The notes: generated by a model from the sequence alone, not told the origin. Shown: positions 33,635 to 42,544, counted from the first letter of the stretch. The stretch is 64,000 bases of DNA from Streptomyces venezuelae (GCF_008642315.1 NZ_CP029192.1:6262001-6326000); one strand, 5' to 3'. Numbers and translations: made by a program.

Positions 33635-34711
33635 ATGCGCGCAGCCGTACTGCACGAGACAGGCCAGGAGAAGCTCGAAGTCCTCGACGACATCGAGACG
33701 GCGGGGTTCGGTCCCGGCAAGGTGAAGATCCGGGTCCGGGCCACCGGACTGTGCCACTCCGATCTCTCCGCGATGAACGGCGTGCTGCCCCAGCCCGCGC
33801 CCTTCGTCCCGGGACACGAGGGCGCCGGCGAGATCATCGACGTCGGCGACGGCGTGACCGGACTCTCCCAGGGCGACCGCGTCCTCCTCTGCTGGCTCCC
33901 CGCGTGCGGCGTCTGCCCCGCCTGCAAGCGCGGGCAGACCCAGCTCTGTCTCGCCGGGTTCATGAACGCGGGCACCCCCAACTTCAAGCGCCCCGGCGGG
34001 GACGTCTTCGGTTTCGCGGGCACCGGCACCTTCGCCGAGGAGGTCGTCGTCGACGCGGGATGCGCCGTGCCGATCCCCGACGACGTGCCCTTCGACATCG
34101 CGGCGCTCATCGGCTGCGGCGTGACGACGGGACTCGGCGCCGCCATCAACACGGCCGATGTGGCGGCCGGTTCGTCGGTCGCCGTCATCGGCTGCGGCGG
34201 CGTCGGCATATCGGCCATCCAGGGCGCCCGGCTCAAGGGCGCGGCGCAGATCGTCGCGGTCGACCCGGTCGCGTCGCGCAGGGAGTCGGCGCTCGAGTTC
34301 GGGGCCACGGAAGCGGTGTCGCCCGACGAGCTGGCCGACGCCAAGCAGCGGATCACCGCGGGCGAGGGCTTCGACTACGTCTTCGAGGTCGTCGGCAAGT
34401 CGGCCACGGCCCGCACGGCGTACGAGACGACGCGCCGCGGCGGCACGATGTGCGTCGTCGGCGCCGGGGCCATGGACGACCAGCTGCAGTTCAACATGTT
34501 CGAGCTCTTCTTCGACGAGAAGCGCATCCTGCCCTCCATGTACGGCGGGGGTGACGTCCTCACGTCGTACGAGCGGGCCATCGCCCTCTGGCGGGCGGGC
34601 CGCATCGACCTGGCGGGCCTGATCACGCACCGGGTGCAGCTCGCGGAGGTCAACGAGGCCCTGGACCAGATGCGGACGGGCGTGTCCCTGCGCACCTGCA
34701 TAGAGATCTGA
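33635..34711 (+). CDS. Zinc-dependent alcohol dehydrogenase, MDR superfamily
   Basis: A 358-residue enzyme. Catalytic zinc ligands are Cys40 (TGLCHSDLS) and His61 (PGHEGAGEI); the structural zinc site is Cys91, 94, 97 and 105 (ACGVCPACKRGQTQLC). NAD-binding motif VIGCGGVGISAIQGARL. The zinc-site layout resembles class III and NDMA-type actinobacterial dehydrogenases. The KstR-type box and flanking MaoC and SDR genes suggest oxidation of an alcohol arising in steroid side-chain or lipid breakdown. Confidence 0.92.
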   Translation: MRAAVLHETGQEKLEVLDDIETAGFGPGKVKIRVRATGLCHSDLSAMNGVLPQPAPFVPGHEGAGEIIDVGDGVTGLSQGDRVLLCWLPACGVCPACKRGQTQLCLAGFMNAGTPNFKRPGGDVFGFAGTGTFAEEVVVDAGCAVPIPDDVPFDIAALIGCGVTTGLGAAINTADVAAGSSVAVIGCGGVGISAIQGARLKGAAQIVAVDPVASRRESALEFGATEAVSPDELADAKQRITAGEGFDYVFEVVGKSATARTAYETTRRGGTMCVVGAGAMDDQLQFNMFELFFDEKRILPSMYGGGDVLTSYERAIALWRAGRIDLAGLITHRVQLAEVNEALDQMRTGVSLRTCIEI

Positions 34712-34724
34712 CGAGAGGACTTCG

Positions 34725-35666
34725 ATGTCACTGCCACTTGAGGGCCTGTCCGCCATCGTCACCGGCGCGGGCCGCGGGCTCGGCCGCGCCGAGGCGCTGG
34801 AACTCGCCCGGCTCGGCGCGGCCGTCGTCGTCAACGACTTCGGTCAGCCGGGCCGCGACGGCTCGGGCGAGGCGTCGGCGGCGCCCGCCGAGGAGGTCGC
34901 CGCGGAGATCAGGGCGGCGGGCGGCCAGGCCGTCGCCCACACCGGCGACGTGGCGGACCACGAACAGGCCCGCGAGCTGGTGCGGCTGGCGATCGACACG
35001 TACGGAAAGCTGGACGTCCTCGTCAACAACGCGGGCATCCTGCGGGACCGGATGATCTTCTCGATGACCGAGTCCGAGTGGGACTCGGTCATCCACGTCC
35101 ACCTCAAAGGCCACTTCAACACCACCCACTTCGCGGCGGCCCACTGGCGCGAGCGCTCCAAGGCGGCGGGCGGCCCGGTGTACGGCCGGATCGTCAACAC
35201 CTCCTCCGAGGCCTTCCTCGCCGGGTCCGCGGGCCAGCCGAACTACGCGGCGGCGAAGGGCGGCATCGTCGGCCTGACGACGTCGACGGCCCTGGCGCTC
35301 GCCAAGTACGGGGTGACGGCGAACGCGATCTGTCCCCGGGCGCGTACGCGGATGACGGAGGACGTCTTCGCGGGCTTCGCGGAGCCCGCGGAGGGGCGGC
35401 TCGACCCCTTGGCGCCGGAGCACGTCTCGCCGCTCGTCGGGTATCTCGCCTCTCCCGCGGCGGGGCGGGTCAACGGGCAACTGCTCGTGGTCCACGGGGG
35501 CATGGTCGCGGTCGTCGAGCGGCCGAGGGTGGCGGCGAAGTTCGACTCGGCGAAGGAGACGTTCACCTTCGACGAGCTGGACGAGGCGCTCTCCCCGTAC
35601 TACGCGGACCGCCCGCCGAACGAGACGTTCGCGGCGGCGGAGGTGCTCGGCCTGAAGCGGGGATAA
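34725..35666 (+). CDS. Short-chain dehydrogenase/reductase (Hsd4A-like)
   Basis: A 313-residue classical SDR, longer than the usual 250 residues. Cofactor motif TGAGRGLGRAEALE, NNAGIL, and the catalytic Ser160/161-Tyr174-Lys178 set in NTSSEAFLAGSAGQPNYAAAK. The extended N- and C-terminal parts (YYADRPPNETFAAAEVLGLK) resemble the dehydrogenase half of peroxisomal multifunctional enzyme 2 and mycobacterial Hsd4A. It would convert the 3-hydroxyacyl-CoA made by the MaoC hydratase to the 3-oxo form. Last gene of the operon. Confidence 0.92.
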   Translation: MSLPLEGLSAIVTGAGRGLGRAEALELARLGAAVVVNDFGQPGRDGSGEASAAPAEEVAAEIRAAGGQAVAHTGDVADHEQARELVRLAIDTYGKLDVLVNNAGILRDRMIFSMTESEWDSVIHVHLKGHFNTTHFAAAHWRERSKAAGGPVYGRIVNTSSEAFLAGSAGQPNYAAAKGGIVGLTTSTALALAKYGVTANAICPRARTRMTEDVFAGFAEPAEGRLDPLAPEHVSPLVGYLASPAAGRVNGQLLVVHGGMVAVVERPRVAAKFDSAKETFTFDELDEALSPYYADRPPNETFAAAEVLGLKRG

Positions 35667-35702
35667 CCCTGACTCCACCCCGGAGAGTCTCAGGGAATCA
35701 GG

Positions 35703-35751
35703 AAACGTCTCACCCCCGCACCGCTCGTGGCGGTGCGGGGGTGAGACGTTT
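35703..35751 (+). terminator. Perfect 22-bp hairpin terminator
   Basis: Left arm 35703-35724, right arm 35730-35751, five-base loop; AAACGTCTCACCCCCGCACC begins the stem. No mismatch. It ends with TTTC, 37 bp after the SDR stop, and faces a convergent small gene, so it may act both ways. Confidence 0.9.
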
Positions 35752-35780
35752 CTGCAATGCGATGCGGCGGGTGGGCCGGG

Positions 35781-35963
35781 TCAGGACTGCTGGTCCTGCC
35801 TGCGGTGCCGCCCCCGCGGCGCCGCCTGCTCGTCGTGCTCGGACACCGGGCCACGGTGCCTGCCCGCGCCGGCGGACGCGGTCGCCGACATCGTTGGTGC
35901 GGTGTCGTGCTGTGTCTCCGTCTCCGTCTTCGTGACGGTGTCGGTCGTAGTCAAGCCATTCAC
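35781..35963 (-). CDS. Small hydrophilic protein, unknown function
   Basis: A 60-codon frame: a Thr-rich start (MNGLTTTDTVTKTETETQHD), then Ala/Gly and a basic, Gln-rich end (PRGRHRRQDQQS). GTG start with a weak upstream site. It sits 35 bp after the larger minus-strand gene and before a strong terminator, suggesting a real transcript, but it has no known domain and is likely disordered. Confidence 0.5.
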   Translation of the reverse strand: MNGLTTTDTVTKTETETQHDTAPTMSATASAGAGRHRGPVSEHDEQAAPRGRHRRQDQQS

Positions 35964-35998
35964 CCCGTAAAGAAGATCGTTCGTACAGCCGGGCGAGT

Positions 35999-37207
35999 CT
36001 AACCGCCCGCCGCCCGCCCGCCGAGGGGTGCCTGCTGCAAGGGGACCGGGCGTGTCGCGGTGGGCTTCGGAGGCTCCGGCGGAGGCGGCGGAGGGGCGGG
36101 CGGCGCGTCGGCCTGCGGCGCTTCGGCGACGGGGGGCGCGGCAGGTCCTGTCACCCGCGCGACCCCGCACGGAGCGGCTCCCGTCGCGTACGGCAGACAG
36201 AGTTCGCCGTCCCGTGTCCACCAACCCGAACCCGTCAACCACCCCGCGGGCGCGGCGAGTTGCTGCACCTGCCGTGCGGCGGGCCGCCACAGCCCGAGCC
36301 AGCTGCCCGCGCCGGCCGGGAGCGTGGGCCCGTCGATCCGCAGGGCCACCCCGCACGCCTCCGGCGTCAGGACCTGCCCCGGCTGGATCGCGAACGGCGT
36401 CACGGTGAGGTCGGGCAGACGCAGGCTCTCCGGGAAACGCACCGGACGCGTACCGCCGAGGACGCCCCAGCCCAGGCGGTCGTCGCCCGGGGCGTCGGAG
36501 CGGATCAGGAGCAGTCCGCTGTCGGCGTCGGCGAGCAGCAGCCGGTCGTCGCTGTCCTCGGAGATCTGCAGCAGGGGGGAGACCTCGCCGTCGCGCTCCA
36601 GGTCCACCGCGACCGTCTTGGTGCGGCCGTCCAGTTCGCGGTCGAGGGCCAGCATGCGGTCGGTGCCGTCCAGCCAGACCCCGCCGGAGCAGCGGCCCGG
36701 CACGGCGGCGAGGTGTTCGGGCCCGAAGGCGCCGCCCGCCACGAGCCAGATGTCCGAGGAACGGGTGCCGGGCGCGACGGCGTAGGCGCGGGTGCCGCCC
36801 GGCGCGGGCGGCAGCAGGGTCAACTCCCCGCACTCCACGGCCCCCAGCGGCACCTCGCCCGTGCCGGGACCCGTCGGATACAGCAGGGTGAAGACGTGCC
36901 GCTCGCTCACCACGCGGTGGACGAGGACGCGGCCGTCGGCCATCGGGAGCACTTCCGTGGACGGTTCCTCGGGCTGGTTGCCGGGCAGCGGCACCGCGTA
37001 CGGCTCGGCGGAGCCGAGGGTCCAGCGTTCGGGGTACCAGGCGTCCGGCGATCCGGCGGCACGGGCGAGGCGTGCCGCGTACGACCCGTCGGCCGAGATG
37101 GTGCAGCCCGCGGTGCGGGCGGGTGTGCGGACCCGGATGCGGGCCCGGGCCGGTGGCGGCGGCTCCGGCGGCGCCGGGGGCGCCGTCGGTGCTGGTGGCG
37201 CTGTCAT
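35999..37207 (-). CDS. Beta-propeller-like protein, unknown function
   Basis: A 402-residue soluble protein. Regular strand-turn repeats (WTLGSAEPYAVPLPG, GRVLVHRVVSERHVFTLLY, RAYAVAPGTRSSDIWLVAG, DRLLLADADSGLLLIRSD) suggest a propeller. Pro-rich ends flank it (PPAPTAPPAPPEPPPPAR and a PPPPPPEPPKP tail). The start at 37207 follows a very good GGAGGTGA. No signal peptide. Not assigned to a named family; a Streptomyces-conserved protein is likely. Confidence 0.75.
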   Translation of the reverse strand: MTAPPAPTAPPAPPEPPPPARARIRVRTPARTAGCTISADGSYAARLARAAGSPDAWYPERWTLGSAEPYAVPLPGNQPEEPSTEVLPMADGRVLVHRVVSERHVFTLLYPTGPGTGEVPLGAVECGELTLLPPAPGGTRAYAVAPGTRSSDIWLVAGGAFGPEHLAAVPGRCSGGVWLDGTDRMLALDRELDGRTKTVAVDLERDGEVSPLLQISEDSDDRLLLADADSGLLLIRSDAPGDDRLGWGVLGGTRPVRFPESLRLPDLTVTPFAIQPGQVLTPEACGVALRIDGPTLPAGAGSWLGLWRPAARQVQQLAAPAGWLTGSGWWTRDGELCLPYATGAAPCGVARVTGPAAPPVAEAPQADAPPAPPPPPPEPPKPTATRPVPLQQAPLGGRAAGG

Positions 37208-37343
37208 CGTGAGTGTCACCTCCGGCCCCGAAGCTAGTTTTCGCCCGCACTGACGTGGCACCGACGGGCGTCCGCTTCACACAGAAGGGTGGCGATGCGC
37301 TGATTCACCTGAGAGGGCAGGGGCGCGTGTGCTGTGCCCTGCG

Positions 37344-37716
37344 CCCCGCGAGGGCCCGCAGACGCCATCGTTGAGTGTTGAGCAGACGGGGCTGCGTTGG
37401 TGGGCCACCTGGGGGCCGGGGTCGTTTGGTGGGTGGCGTGCCCCGTCAGGGGCGCGGGGAACTGCGCGCTCGGCCCGCGAGGGCCCGCAGACGCCTTCGC
37501 TGCGTGCTGAGCAGACGGGGCTGCGGCCGTGGGCACCCGCGGGCCGGGGTCGTTTGGTGGGTGGCGTGCCCCGTCTGGGGCGCGGGGAACTGCGCGCTCA
37601 GCCCGCGACGGGGTCGCAGACGCCAACGCTGCGTGCTGAGCAGACGCGTCCGCGACCGTCCGCACCCGCGCGGCGGGGCCATTCGGTGATGGCTGGCCCC
37701 GCCAGGGGCGCGGGTC
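37344..37716. repeat. Three tandem copies of a 129-bp GC-rich repeat
   Basis: Copies begin about 37344, 37473 and 37602; the CAGACGCC block recurs at 37359, 37488 and 37617, exactly 129 bp apart. Each copy contains GAGCAGACGGGGCTGCG or a variant, and the spacer GGCGCGGGGAACTGCGCGCT recurs. That last block is a common dispersed intergenic element in Streptomyces. The third copy is more diverged and a partial fourth start follows. The 587-bp gap between 37208 and 37794 contains no gene besides this. Confidence 0.85.
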
Positions 37717-37794
37717 GCGGGCCGGTCCGTAGCCGACCCGTAGCGGTAAGTAACGCACGACATGCCGAGCGCAGCGGGAAGGTAGCCTTTCTCC

Positions 37795-38646
37795 GTGCCC
37801 CGTCTGTCTGAAGTCATCGCCGCGCTCGACGCCCTGTGGCCCGCCGATCTGGCCGAGAGCTGGGATGCGGTCGGCACGGTCTGCGGCGACCCCGATGCGG
37901 AGGTCTCCCGCGTCCTCTTCGCCGTCGATCCCGTCCAGGAGATCGCCGACGAGGCAGTCGCGCTCGGAGCCCAGCTCCTGGTGACCCACCACCCCCTCTA
38001 CCTGCGCGGTACGACGACGGTCGCGGCGTCCACCTTCAAGGGCCGGGTCGTCCACGACCTCATCAAGCACGACGTCGCGCTGCACGTCGCGCACACCAAC
38101 GCCGACCGCGCGGACCCCGGCGTCTCCGACGCCCTCGCGGGCGCGCTCGACCTCCGTGTCGTACGGCCGCTCGTGCCGGACCCCGCCGACCCGCGGGGCC
38201 GCCGAGGCCTCGGCCGGGTCTGCGAGCTCGACCACCCCGTGACCCTCGCCGAGCTGGCCGGGCGCGCGGCGAAGCGGCTGCCCGCGACCGCGCAGGGCAT
38301 CCGCGTCGCAGGCGACCCCGACGCACTGATCCGGACCGTCGCGGTCAGCGGCGGCTCAGGCGACAGCCTCTTCGACGACGTGCGCGCCGCGGGCGTGGAC
38401 GCGTTCCTCACCGCGGACCTGCGCCACCACCCGGTCTCCGAGGCCCGCGCGCAGACCCCGCTCGCGCTGCTCGACGCCGCGCACTGGGCCACCGAGTGGC
38501 CGTGGTGCGAACTGGCCGCCGCGCAGCTCGACGAAATCTCCGACCGTCACGGATGGGGACTGCGCGTCCACGTCTCGAAGACGGTCACCGACCCCTGGAC
38601 CGCCCACGCGGCCGCACCTCACGACTCAACTGGAGCCCCCAACTGA
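37795..38646 (+). CDS. Nif3-like dinuclear metal-centre protein (DUF34)
   Basis: A 283-residue protein of the YbgI/Nif3 family, forming hexameric rings with two metal ions per site. Visible ligands are LLVTHHPLYLRG and VAHTNADRADPG in the first half and LTADLRHHPVSEAR and LDAAHWATEWPW in the second. GTG start. Function is debated in the family. It overlaps the next gene (CTGA) and heads a conserved actinobacterial set with the zinc-ribbon protein and RNase H/phosphatase. Confidence 0.92.
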   Translation: MPRLSEVIAALDALWPADLAESWDAVGTVCGDPDAEVSRVLFAVDPVQEIADEAVALGAQLLVTHHPLYLRGTTTVAASTFKGRVVHDLIKHDVALHVAHTNADRADPGVSDALAGALDLRVVRPLVPDPADPRGRRGLGRVCELDHPVTLAELAGRAAKRLPATAQGIRVAGDPDALIRTVAVSGGSGDSLFDDVRAAGVDAFLTADLRHHPVSEARAQTPLALLDAAHWATEWPWCELAAAQLDEISDRHGWGLRVHVSKTVTDPWTAHAAAPHDSTGAPN

Positions 38647-39386
38647 ACGCCGCGCCCGCCGACCAGATCCGACTGCTCGACGTCCAGGCCCTGGACGTAC
38701 GCCTGCAGCAGCTCGCGCACAAGAAGAAGTCGCTGCCCGAGCACGCCGAGATCGAGTCGCTGAACAAGGACCTCGCGCAGCTGCGCGACCTGCTCGTCGC
38801 CGCGACGACCGAGGAGAGCGACTGCGCCCGCGAGCAGACCAAGGCGGAGCAGGACGTCGACCAGGTCCGCCAGCGCGCGGTCCGCGACCAGCAGCGCCTG
38901 GACTCCGGCGCCGTCACCTCGCCGAAGGACCTGGAGAACCTCCAGAAGGAGATCACCTCGCTCGCCAGGCGCCAGGGCGACCTGGAGGACGTCGTCCTGG
39001 AGGTCATGGAGCGCCGCGAGTCCGCGCAGGAGCGCGTCACCGAGCTCACCGGCCGGGTCTCGTCGGTCCAGTCCAAGATCGACGACGCCACGGCGCGCCG
39101 TGACGCCGCCTTCGAGGAGCTCGACGGCGAGACCTCGACGGTCGGCAAGGAGCGCGAGGTCGTGGCGGGTTCCATCCCCGCCGACCTGCTCAAGCTCTAC
39201 GACAGGCTGCGCGAGAAGCAGGGTGGCATCGGTGCCGCCAGGCTCCACCAGCGGCGTTGCGAGGGCTGCCGCCTCGAGCTCGACATCACCGAGGTCAACG
39301 AGGTGAAGGCGGCGTCCCCGGACACGGTGGTGCGCTGCGAGAACTGCAGTCGCATCCTGGTCCGTACGTCCGAGTCCGGCCTGTAA
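38643..39386 (+). CDS. Coiled-coil protein with C4 zinc ribbon, CTG start
   Basis: A 247-residue protein. Long heptad-rich coiled coil (about 15-180; LLDVQALDVRLQQLAHKKKS, LENLQKEITSLARRQGDLED), then a zinc ribbon RRCEGCRLELD...RCENCSRIL near the C-terminus. The start is probably CTG at 38643: it overlaps the previous stop and has GGAG seven bases upstream; no ATG, GTG or TTG fits the conserved N-terminus (NAAPADQIRLLD). Mycobacterial homologue is Rv2229c (from memory). Role unknown; possibly nucleic-acid binding. Confidence 0.88.
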   Translation: MNAAPADQIRLLDVQALDVRLQQLAHKKKSLPEHAEIESLNKDLAQLRDLLVAATTEESDCAREQTKAEQDVDQVRQRAVRDQQRLDSGAVTSPKDLENLQKEITSLARRQGDLEDVVLEVMERRESAQERVTELTGRVSSVQSKIDDATARRDAAFEELDGETSTVGKEREVVAGSIPADLLKLYDRLREKQGGIGAARLHQRRCEGCRLELDITEVNEVKAASPDTVVRCENCSRILVRTSESGL

Positions 39387-39422
39387 GGACGTAAGGGCGT
39401 AGGGACGTAAGGACCTCTGGAC

Positions 39423-40754
39423 ATGCGCGAATTCATCGTCGAGGCCGACGGCGGCTCCCGGGGCAACCCGGGGCCCGCGGGCTACGGCTCGGTCGTCATC
39501 GACGCGGCCACGGGGGAGACCCTGATGGAGGCCGCGGAGTACATCGGCGTCGCGACGAACAACGTCGCCGAGTACAAGGGCCTGGTGGCCGGTCTCAAGG
39601 CCGCCCACCAGCTGGACCCGGCCGCCTCGGTGCACGTGCGCATGGACTCCAAGCTCGTCGTCGAGCAGATGTCGGGCCGCTGGAAGATCAAGCACCCGGA
39701 CATGAAGCCGCTCGCGGCGGAGGCGGCGCGGATCTTCCCCTCGTCCCAGGTGACGTACGAGTGGATCCCCCGCGACAGGAACAAGCACGCGGACCGGCTC
39801 GCGAACGAGGCGATGGACGCGGGCAAGCGGGGGGAGCAGTGGTCGCCGTCGGCGTCCACGGCGGAGCTCGACGCGCGTGCGGCCCGCTCGGCGGCGGAGG
39901 CTCCGACGGGCCCGCCCGGCGACGCGGCGGCGGGGGCTGCCCTCGCGCGGGCGGCGATGGCGGGGCGGGGCGGCGGGGCTGCCGGTGCCGGTGTCAGCGC
40001 CGGTGCTGCCGGCGGAGTCTCGGGTGACGGTGGTGTCGCCGTGGCGGAGGCTGTCGACGCCCGGGCCGCCGGTAATGCCTCGGGCAGCGCCGTGCGGGCC
40101 CCGCGGGCCGGATGGGCCGCGCCCGCCGATCTCGGTACGCCCGCGACCTTCGTGCTGCTGCGGCACGGCGAGACCCCGTTGACGCCCGAGAAGCGGTTCT
40201 CCGGAAGCGGCGGCTCCGATCCCGCCCTGTCGGACGTGGGGCGCGAGCAGGCGGAACGCGTCGCCGCCGCGCTCGCCGCGCGCGGCACTGTGCAGGCGAT
40301 CGTCTCCTCGCCGCTCAAGCGCTGCCAGGAGACCGCGCACGCCGTCGCCGCCCGTCTCGGACTCGACGTACACCTCGAAGACGGCCTGCGCGAGACGGAC
40401 TTCGGGGCGTGGGAAGGGCTGACGTTCGGCGAGGTGCGCGAGCGTTCGCCGGAGGAGTTGAACGCCTGGCTGGCCTCGCCGGACGCGGCGCCGCCGGGCG
40501 GCGAGTCGTTCGCCGAGGTCACCCGTCGCGTGTCCGCCGCGCGCGACCGTCTGACCCGTGCCCACGCGGGCCGCACCGTCCTGCTCGTCACGCACGTCAC
40601 GCCCATCAAGACGCTGGTGCGGCTCGCGCTCGGCGCGCCGCCGGAGTCCCTGTTCCGCATGGAGCTCTCGGCGGCCTCGGTGTCGGCCGTGGCGTACTAC
40701 GCCGACGGCAACGCGTCGCTGCGCCTCCTCAACGACACGTCGTACCTGCGCTGA
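39423..40754 (+). CDS. Bifunctional RNase H / histidine phosphatase
   Basis: A 443-residue fusion like mycobacterial Rv2228c. RNase HI domain 1-140: EADGGSRGNPGPAGYG (first catalytic Asp), NNVAEYKGLVAGL (Glu) and RMDSKLVVEQMSGRW (Asp). A long Ala/Gly linker (about 150-235) is followed by a phosphoglycerate-mutase-like phosphatase (about 240-440) with LLRHGETPLTPEKRF and a second conserved His in LLVTHVTPI. It removes RNA from RNA-DNA hybrids; the second part has acid or alpha-ribazole phosphatase activity in relatives. RBS AAGGACC. Confidence 0.93.
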   Translation: MREFIVEADGGSRGNPGPAGYGSVVIDAATGETLMEAAEYIGVATNNVAEYKGLVAGLKAAHQLDPAASVHVRMDSKLVVEQMSGRWKIKHPDMKPLAAEAARIFPSSQVTYEWIPRDRNKHADRLANEAMDAGKRGEQWSPSASTAELDARAARSAAEAPTGPPGDAAAGAALARAAMAGRGGGAAGAGVSAGAAGGVSGDGGVAVAEAVDARAAGNASGSAVRAPRAGWAAPADLGTPATFVLLRHGETPLTPEKRFSGSGGSDPALSDVGREQAERVAAALAARGTVQAIVSSPLKRCQETAHAVAARLGLDVHLEDGLRETDFGAWEGLTFGEVRERSPEELNAWLASPDAAPPGGESFAEVTRRVSAARDRLTRAHAGRTVLLVTHVTPIKTLVRLALGAPPESLFRMELSAASVSAVAYYADGNASLRLLNDTSYLR

Positions 40755-40764
40755 CGTCATGCGG

Positions 40765-40812
40765 GTACGCATGCACGTACGCATGCGTGCACCCATGCAC
40801 GTACGTGTGCGC
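40765..40812. repeat. Alternating purine-pyrimidine hairpin between convergent genes
   Basis: Bases 40765-40792 alternate purine and pyrimidine without a break (28 bp), as do 40794-40812. The halves can form an imperfect hairpin (TACGCATGCGTGCA against TGCACGTACGTGTGCG). Likely a bidirectional terminator and a candidate Z-DNA tract. Confidence 0.7.
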
Positions 40813-40817
40813 CGGCA

Positions 40818-41468
40818 CTAGCGCAGGGACGCCGCCTCGCGGGCCAGCGACTCCACGCGGTCCCAGTCCTTCGCGGCGACGGCGTCGGCGGGCAGCATCC
40901 AACTGCCGCCCACGCAGCCGACGTTCTTCAGCGCGAGGTACGAGGGCGCGGAGTCCGGGGTGATGCCGCCCGTCGGGCAGAACCGGGCCTGCGGCAGCGG
41001 GGCGCCGAGCGACTTCAGGTAGGCGGTGCCGCCGGCGGCCTCCGCGGGGAAGAACTTCATCTCCCGTACGCCGCGTTCGAGCAGTGCCACGACCTCCGAC
41101 GTCGTCGACACACCCGGCAGGAACGGCACGCCGGAGCCCTGCATCGCGTCCAGCAGCGTGTCCGTCCAGCCCGGGCTGACGAGGAACCGGGCGCCCGCCT
41201 CGACGGACTCGGAGACGTTCCGTGCGGAGATGACGGTGCCCGCGCCGACCACCGCGTCCGGGACCTCCGCGGCGATGGCGGAGATCGCGTCGAGTGCGAC
41301 GGGCGTCCGCAGGGTCACCTCGATCGCGGGCAGCCCGCCCGCGACGAGGGCGCGCGCCATCGGCACGGCGTCGGCGAGGTCCGAGACGACGACCACGGGG
41401 ACGACGGGGGCGAGGTCGAGGACGGAGGCGGGGGACGGGGAGGCGGAGGCGGACGCGGGAGAGGTCAT
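40818..41468 (-). CDS. eda: KDPG aldolase (2-dehydro-3-deoxyphosphogluconate aldolase)
   Basis: A 216-residue class I aldolase of the KDPG/KHG family. Family marks are LPAIEVTLRTPVALDAI (catalytic Glu), GAGTVISARN, SPGWTDTLLDAM and the Schiff-base Lys in EMKFFPAEAAGG, with the end FCPTGGITPDSAPSY. It cleaves KDPG to pyruvate and glyceraldehyde-3-phosphate (Entner-Doudoroff) or degrades related sugar acids. Start 41468 has AGGA at good distance. No dehydratase is linked. Confidence 0.9.
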   Translation of the reverse strand: MTSPASASASPSPASVLDLAPVVPVVVVSDLADAVPMARALVAGGLPAIEVTLRTPVALDAISAIAAEVPDAVVGAGTVISARNVSESVEAGARFLVSPGWTDTLLDAMQGSGVPFLPGVSTTSEVVALLERGVREMKFFPAEAAGGTAYLKSLGAPLPQARFCPTGGITPDSAPSYLALKNVGCVGGSWMLPADAVAAKDWDRVESLAREAASLR

Positions 41469-41503
41469 GGGGGCATCCTGCACCTAGGCATGCAGCATGC
41501 GCA

Positions 41504-41532
41504 AAGCCCGTTGCAAATACTGCAACGGGCTT
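41504..41532 (-). terminator. Perfect 12-bp hairpin between yaaA and eda
   Basis: AAGCCCGTTGCA aatac TGCAACGGGCTT. On the minus strand it follows the yaaA stop by 31 bp and is followed by TTTGCG, an intrinsic-terminator form. It lies 36 bp before eda, so it could also be an operator. Confidence 0.75.
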
Positions 41533-41563
41533 GAGCTGGGGTCTCCGGGTTCGGCTTGCCCCG

Positions 41564-42370
41564 TCAGTGGATCTCGCGCACCACGACATCCAGTGCCCAC
41601 GGCCTGCCCGCCTTGGTGGGCGCCTCCGCCTCCACCACGTGCCCCAGGTCGCGCAGCGCCTCGACCAGTTCCGCCGGGTCCTCGGGGTTGGTCCCCGTGG
41701 TCAGCAGGGACCGGACGATCCTGCCCTTCGTCGCCTTGTTGAAGTGCGACACCACGGACCGCTTCTCGGCGCCGGTCTCCTCGTCGACCTGCGCGTGCAG
41801 CACGCGGACGGTCGCCGTCCGGCCGGCGACCTCACCCTTCGGCTTCCACGCGGCGGCGTACGCGGACGAGCGGAGGTCCAGGACGAGACCGTCGCCGGCG
41901 GCCTCGGGCAAGACGGAGGCCATCGGCGTACGCCAGTACGCGCCGAGTGCGCCGAGGCCGGGCAGCTTGACGCCCATCGAGCAGCGGTACGAGGGGATCC
42001 TGTCGTTCACGCCGACGGCGCCCCACAGGCCGGAGAAGACGAGGAGCGAGCGGGTGGCGCGGCGCTTGGCGGCGGTGTCGAGGGAGGCGAGGCCGAGGGC
42101 GTCGTAGAGCACGCCGGTGTAGACCTCGCCGGCGGGGCGGGCGCCCGCGGTGCGCAGCGCGGCGTTCTTCGCGACCTCGCCGCGCAGCCCTTCGCTGAGG
42201 CCGAGCACGGTGCGGGCCTTCTCCTCGTCCGCGGCGCACAACTCGACGAGCTCGTCGAGAACGGCCTGCCGCGCTTCGGTGAGACCCGGCAGCGACAGTT
42301 CTTCCGCCTTGAGCGGCGCACCACGACCGGAGGAGGCCTTGCCTTCGGACGGCGGCAGCAGGACGAGCAC
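41564..42370 (-). CDS. yaaA: YaaA-family peroxide-stress protein (DUF328/UPF0246)
   Basis: A 268-residue protein. Family marks are MLVLLPPSEGK at the N-terminus, LLVFSGLWGAVGVNDRIPSYR and VSHFNKATKGRIVRSL. E. coli YaaA limits iron-driven damage under peroxide stress and binds DNA. The GTG start has AAGGAG upstream; the frame is open for about 2.6 kb further but has no gene signs there. Divergent from the RNB nuclease gene. Confidence 0.92.
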   Translation of the reverse strand: MLVLLPPSEGKASSGRGAPLKAEELSLPGLTEARQAVLDELVELCAADEEKARTVLGLSEGLRGEVAKNAALRTAGARPAGEVYTGVLYDALGLASLDTAAKRRATRSLLVFSGLWGAVGVNDRIPSYRCSMGVKLPGLGALGAYWRTPMASVLPEAAGDGLVLDLRSSAYAAAWKPKGEVAGRTATVRVLHAQVDEETGAEKRSVVSHFNKATKGRIVRSLLTTGTNPEDPAELVEALRDLGHVVEAEAPTKAGRPWALDVVVREIH

Positions 42371-42544
42371 GGTGGGACTCCTTAGGGGGTACGGGGGAGG
42401 GGTGCGGCCCCTGCGAAAGGGTACGGGGCGCGTGGGGCCGGTTGCCGGGGCCGGGTTCGCGCCCCTGCTCCCGCAGGGCGGTGCGGGGTGAACGGGTGGG
42501 TGCGAAACCGTACAAGCCGGGCGCAGCCCGGATACGCTCGGCAC

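Noticed and set aside
37344..37716. CRISPR array
   Set aside because: The repeats are long (129 bp), directly adjacent, without unique spacers of constant length, and no cas gene is near.
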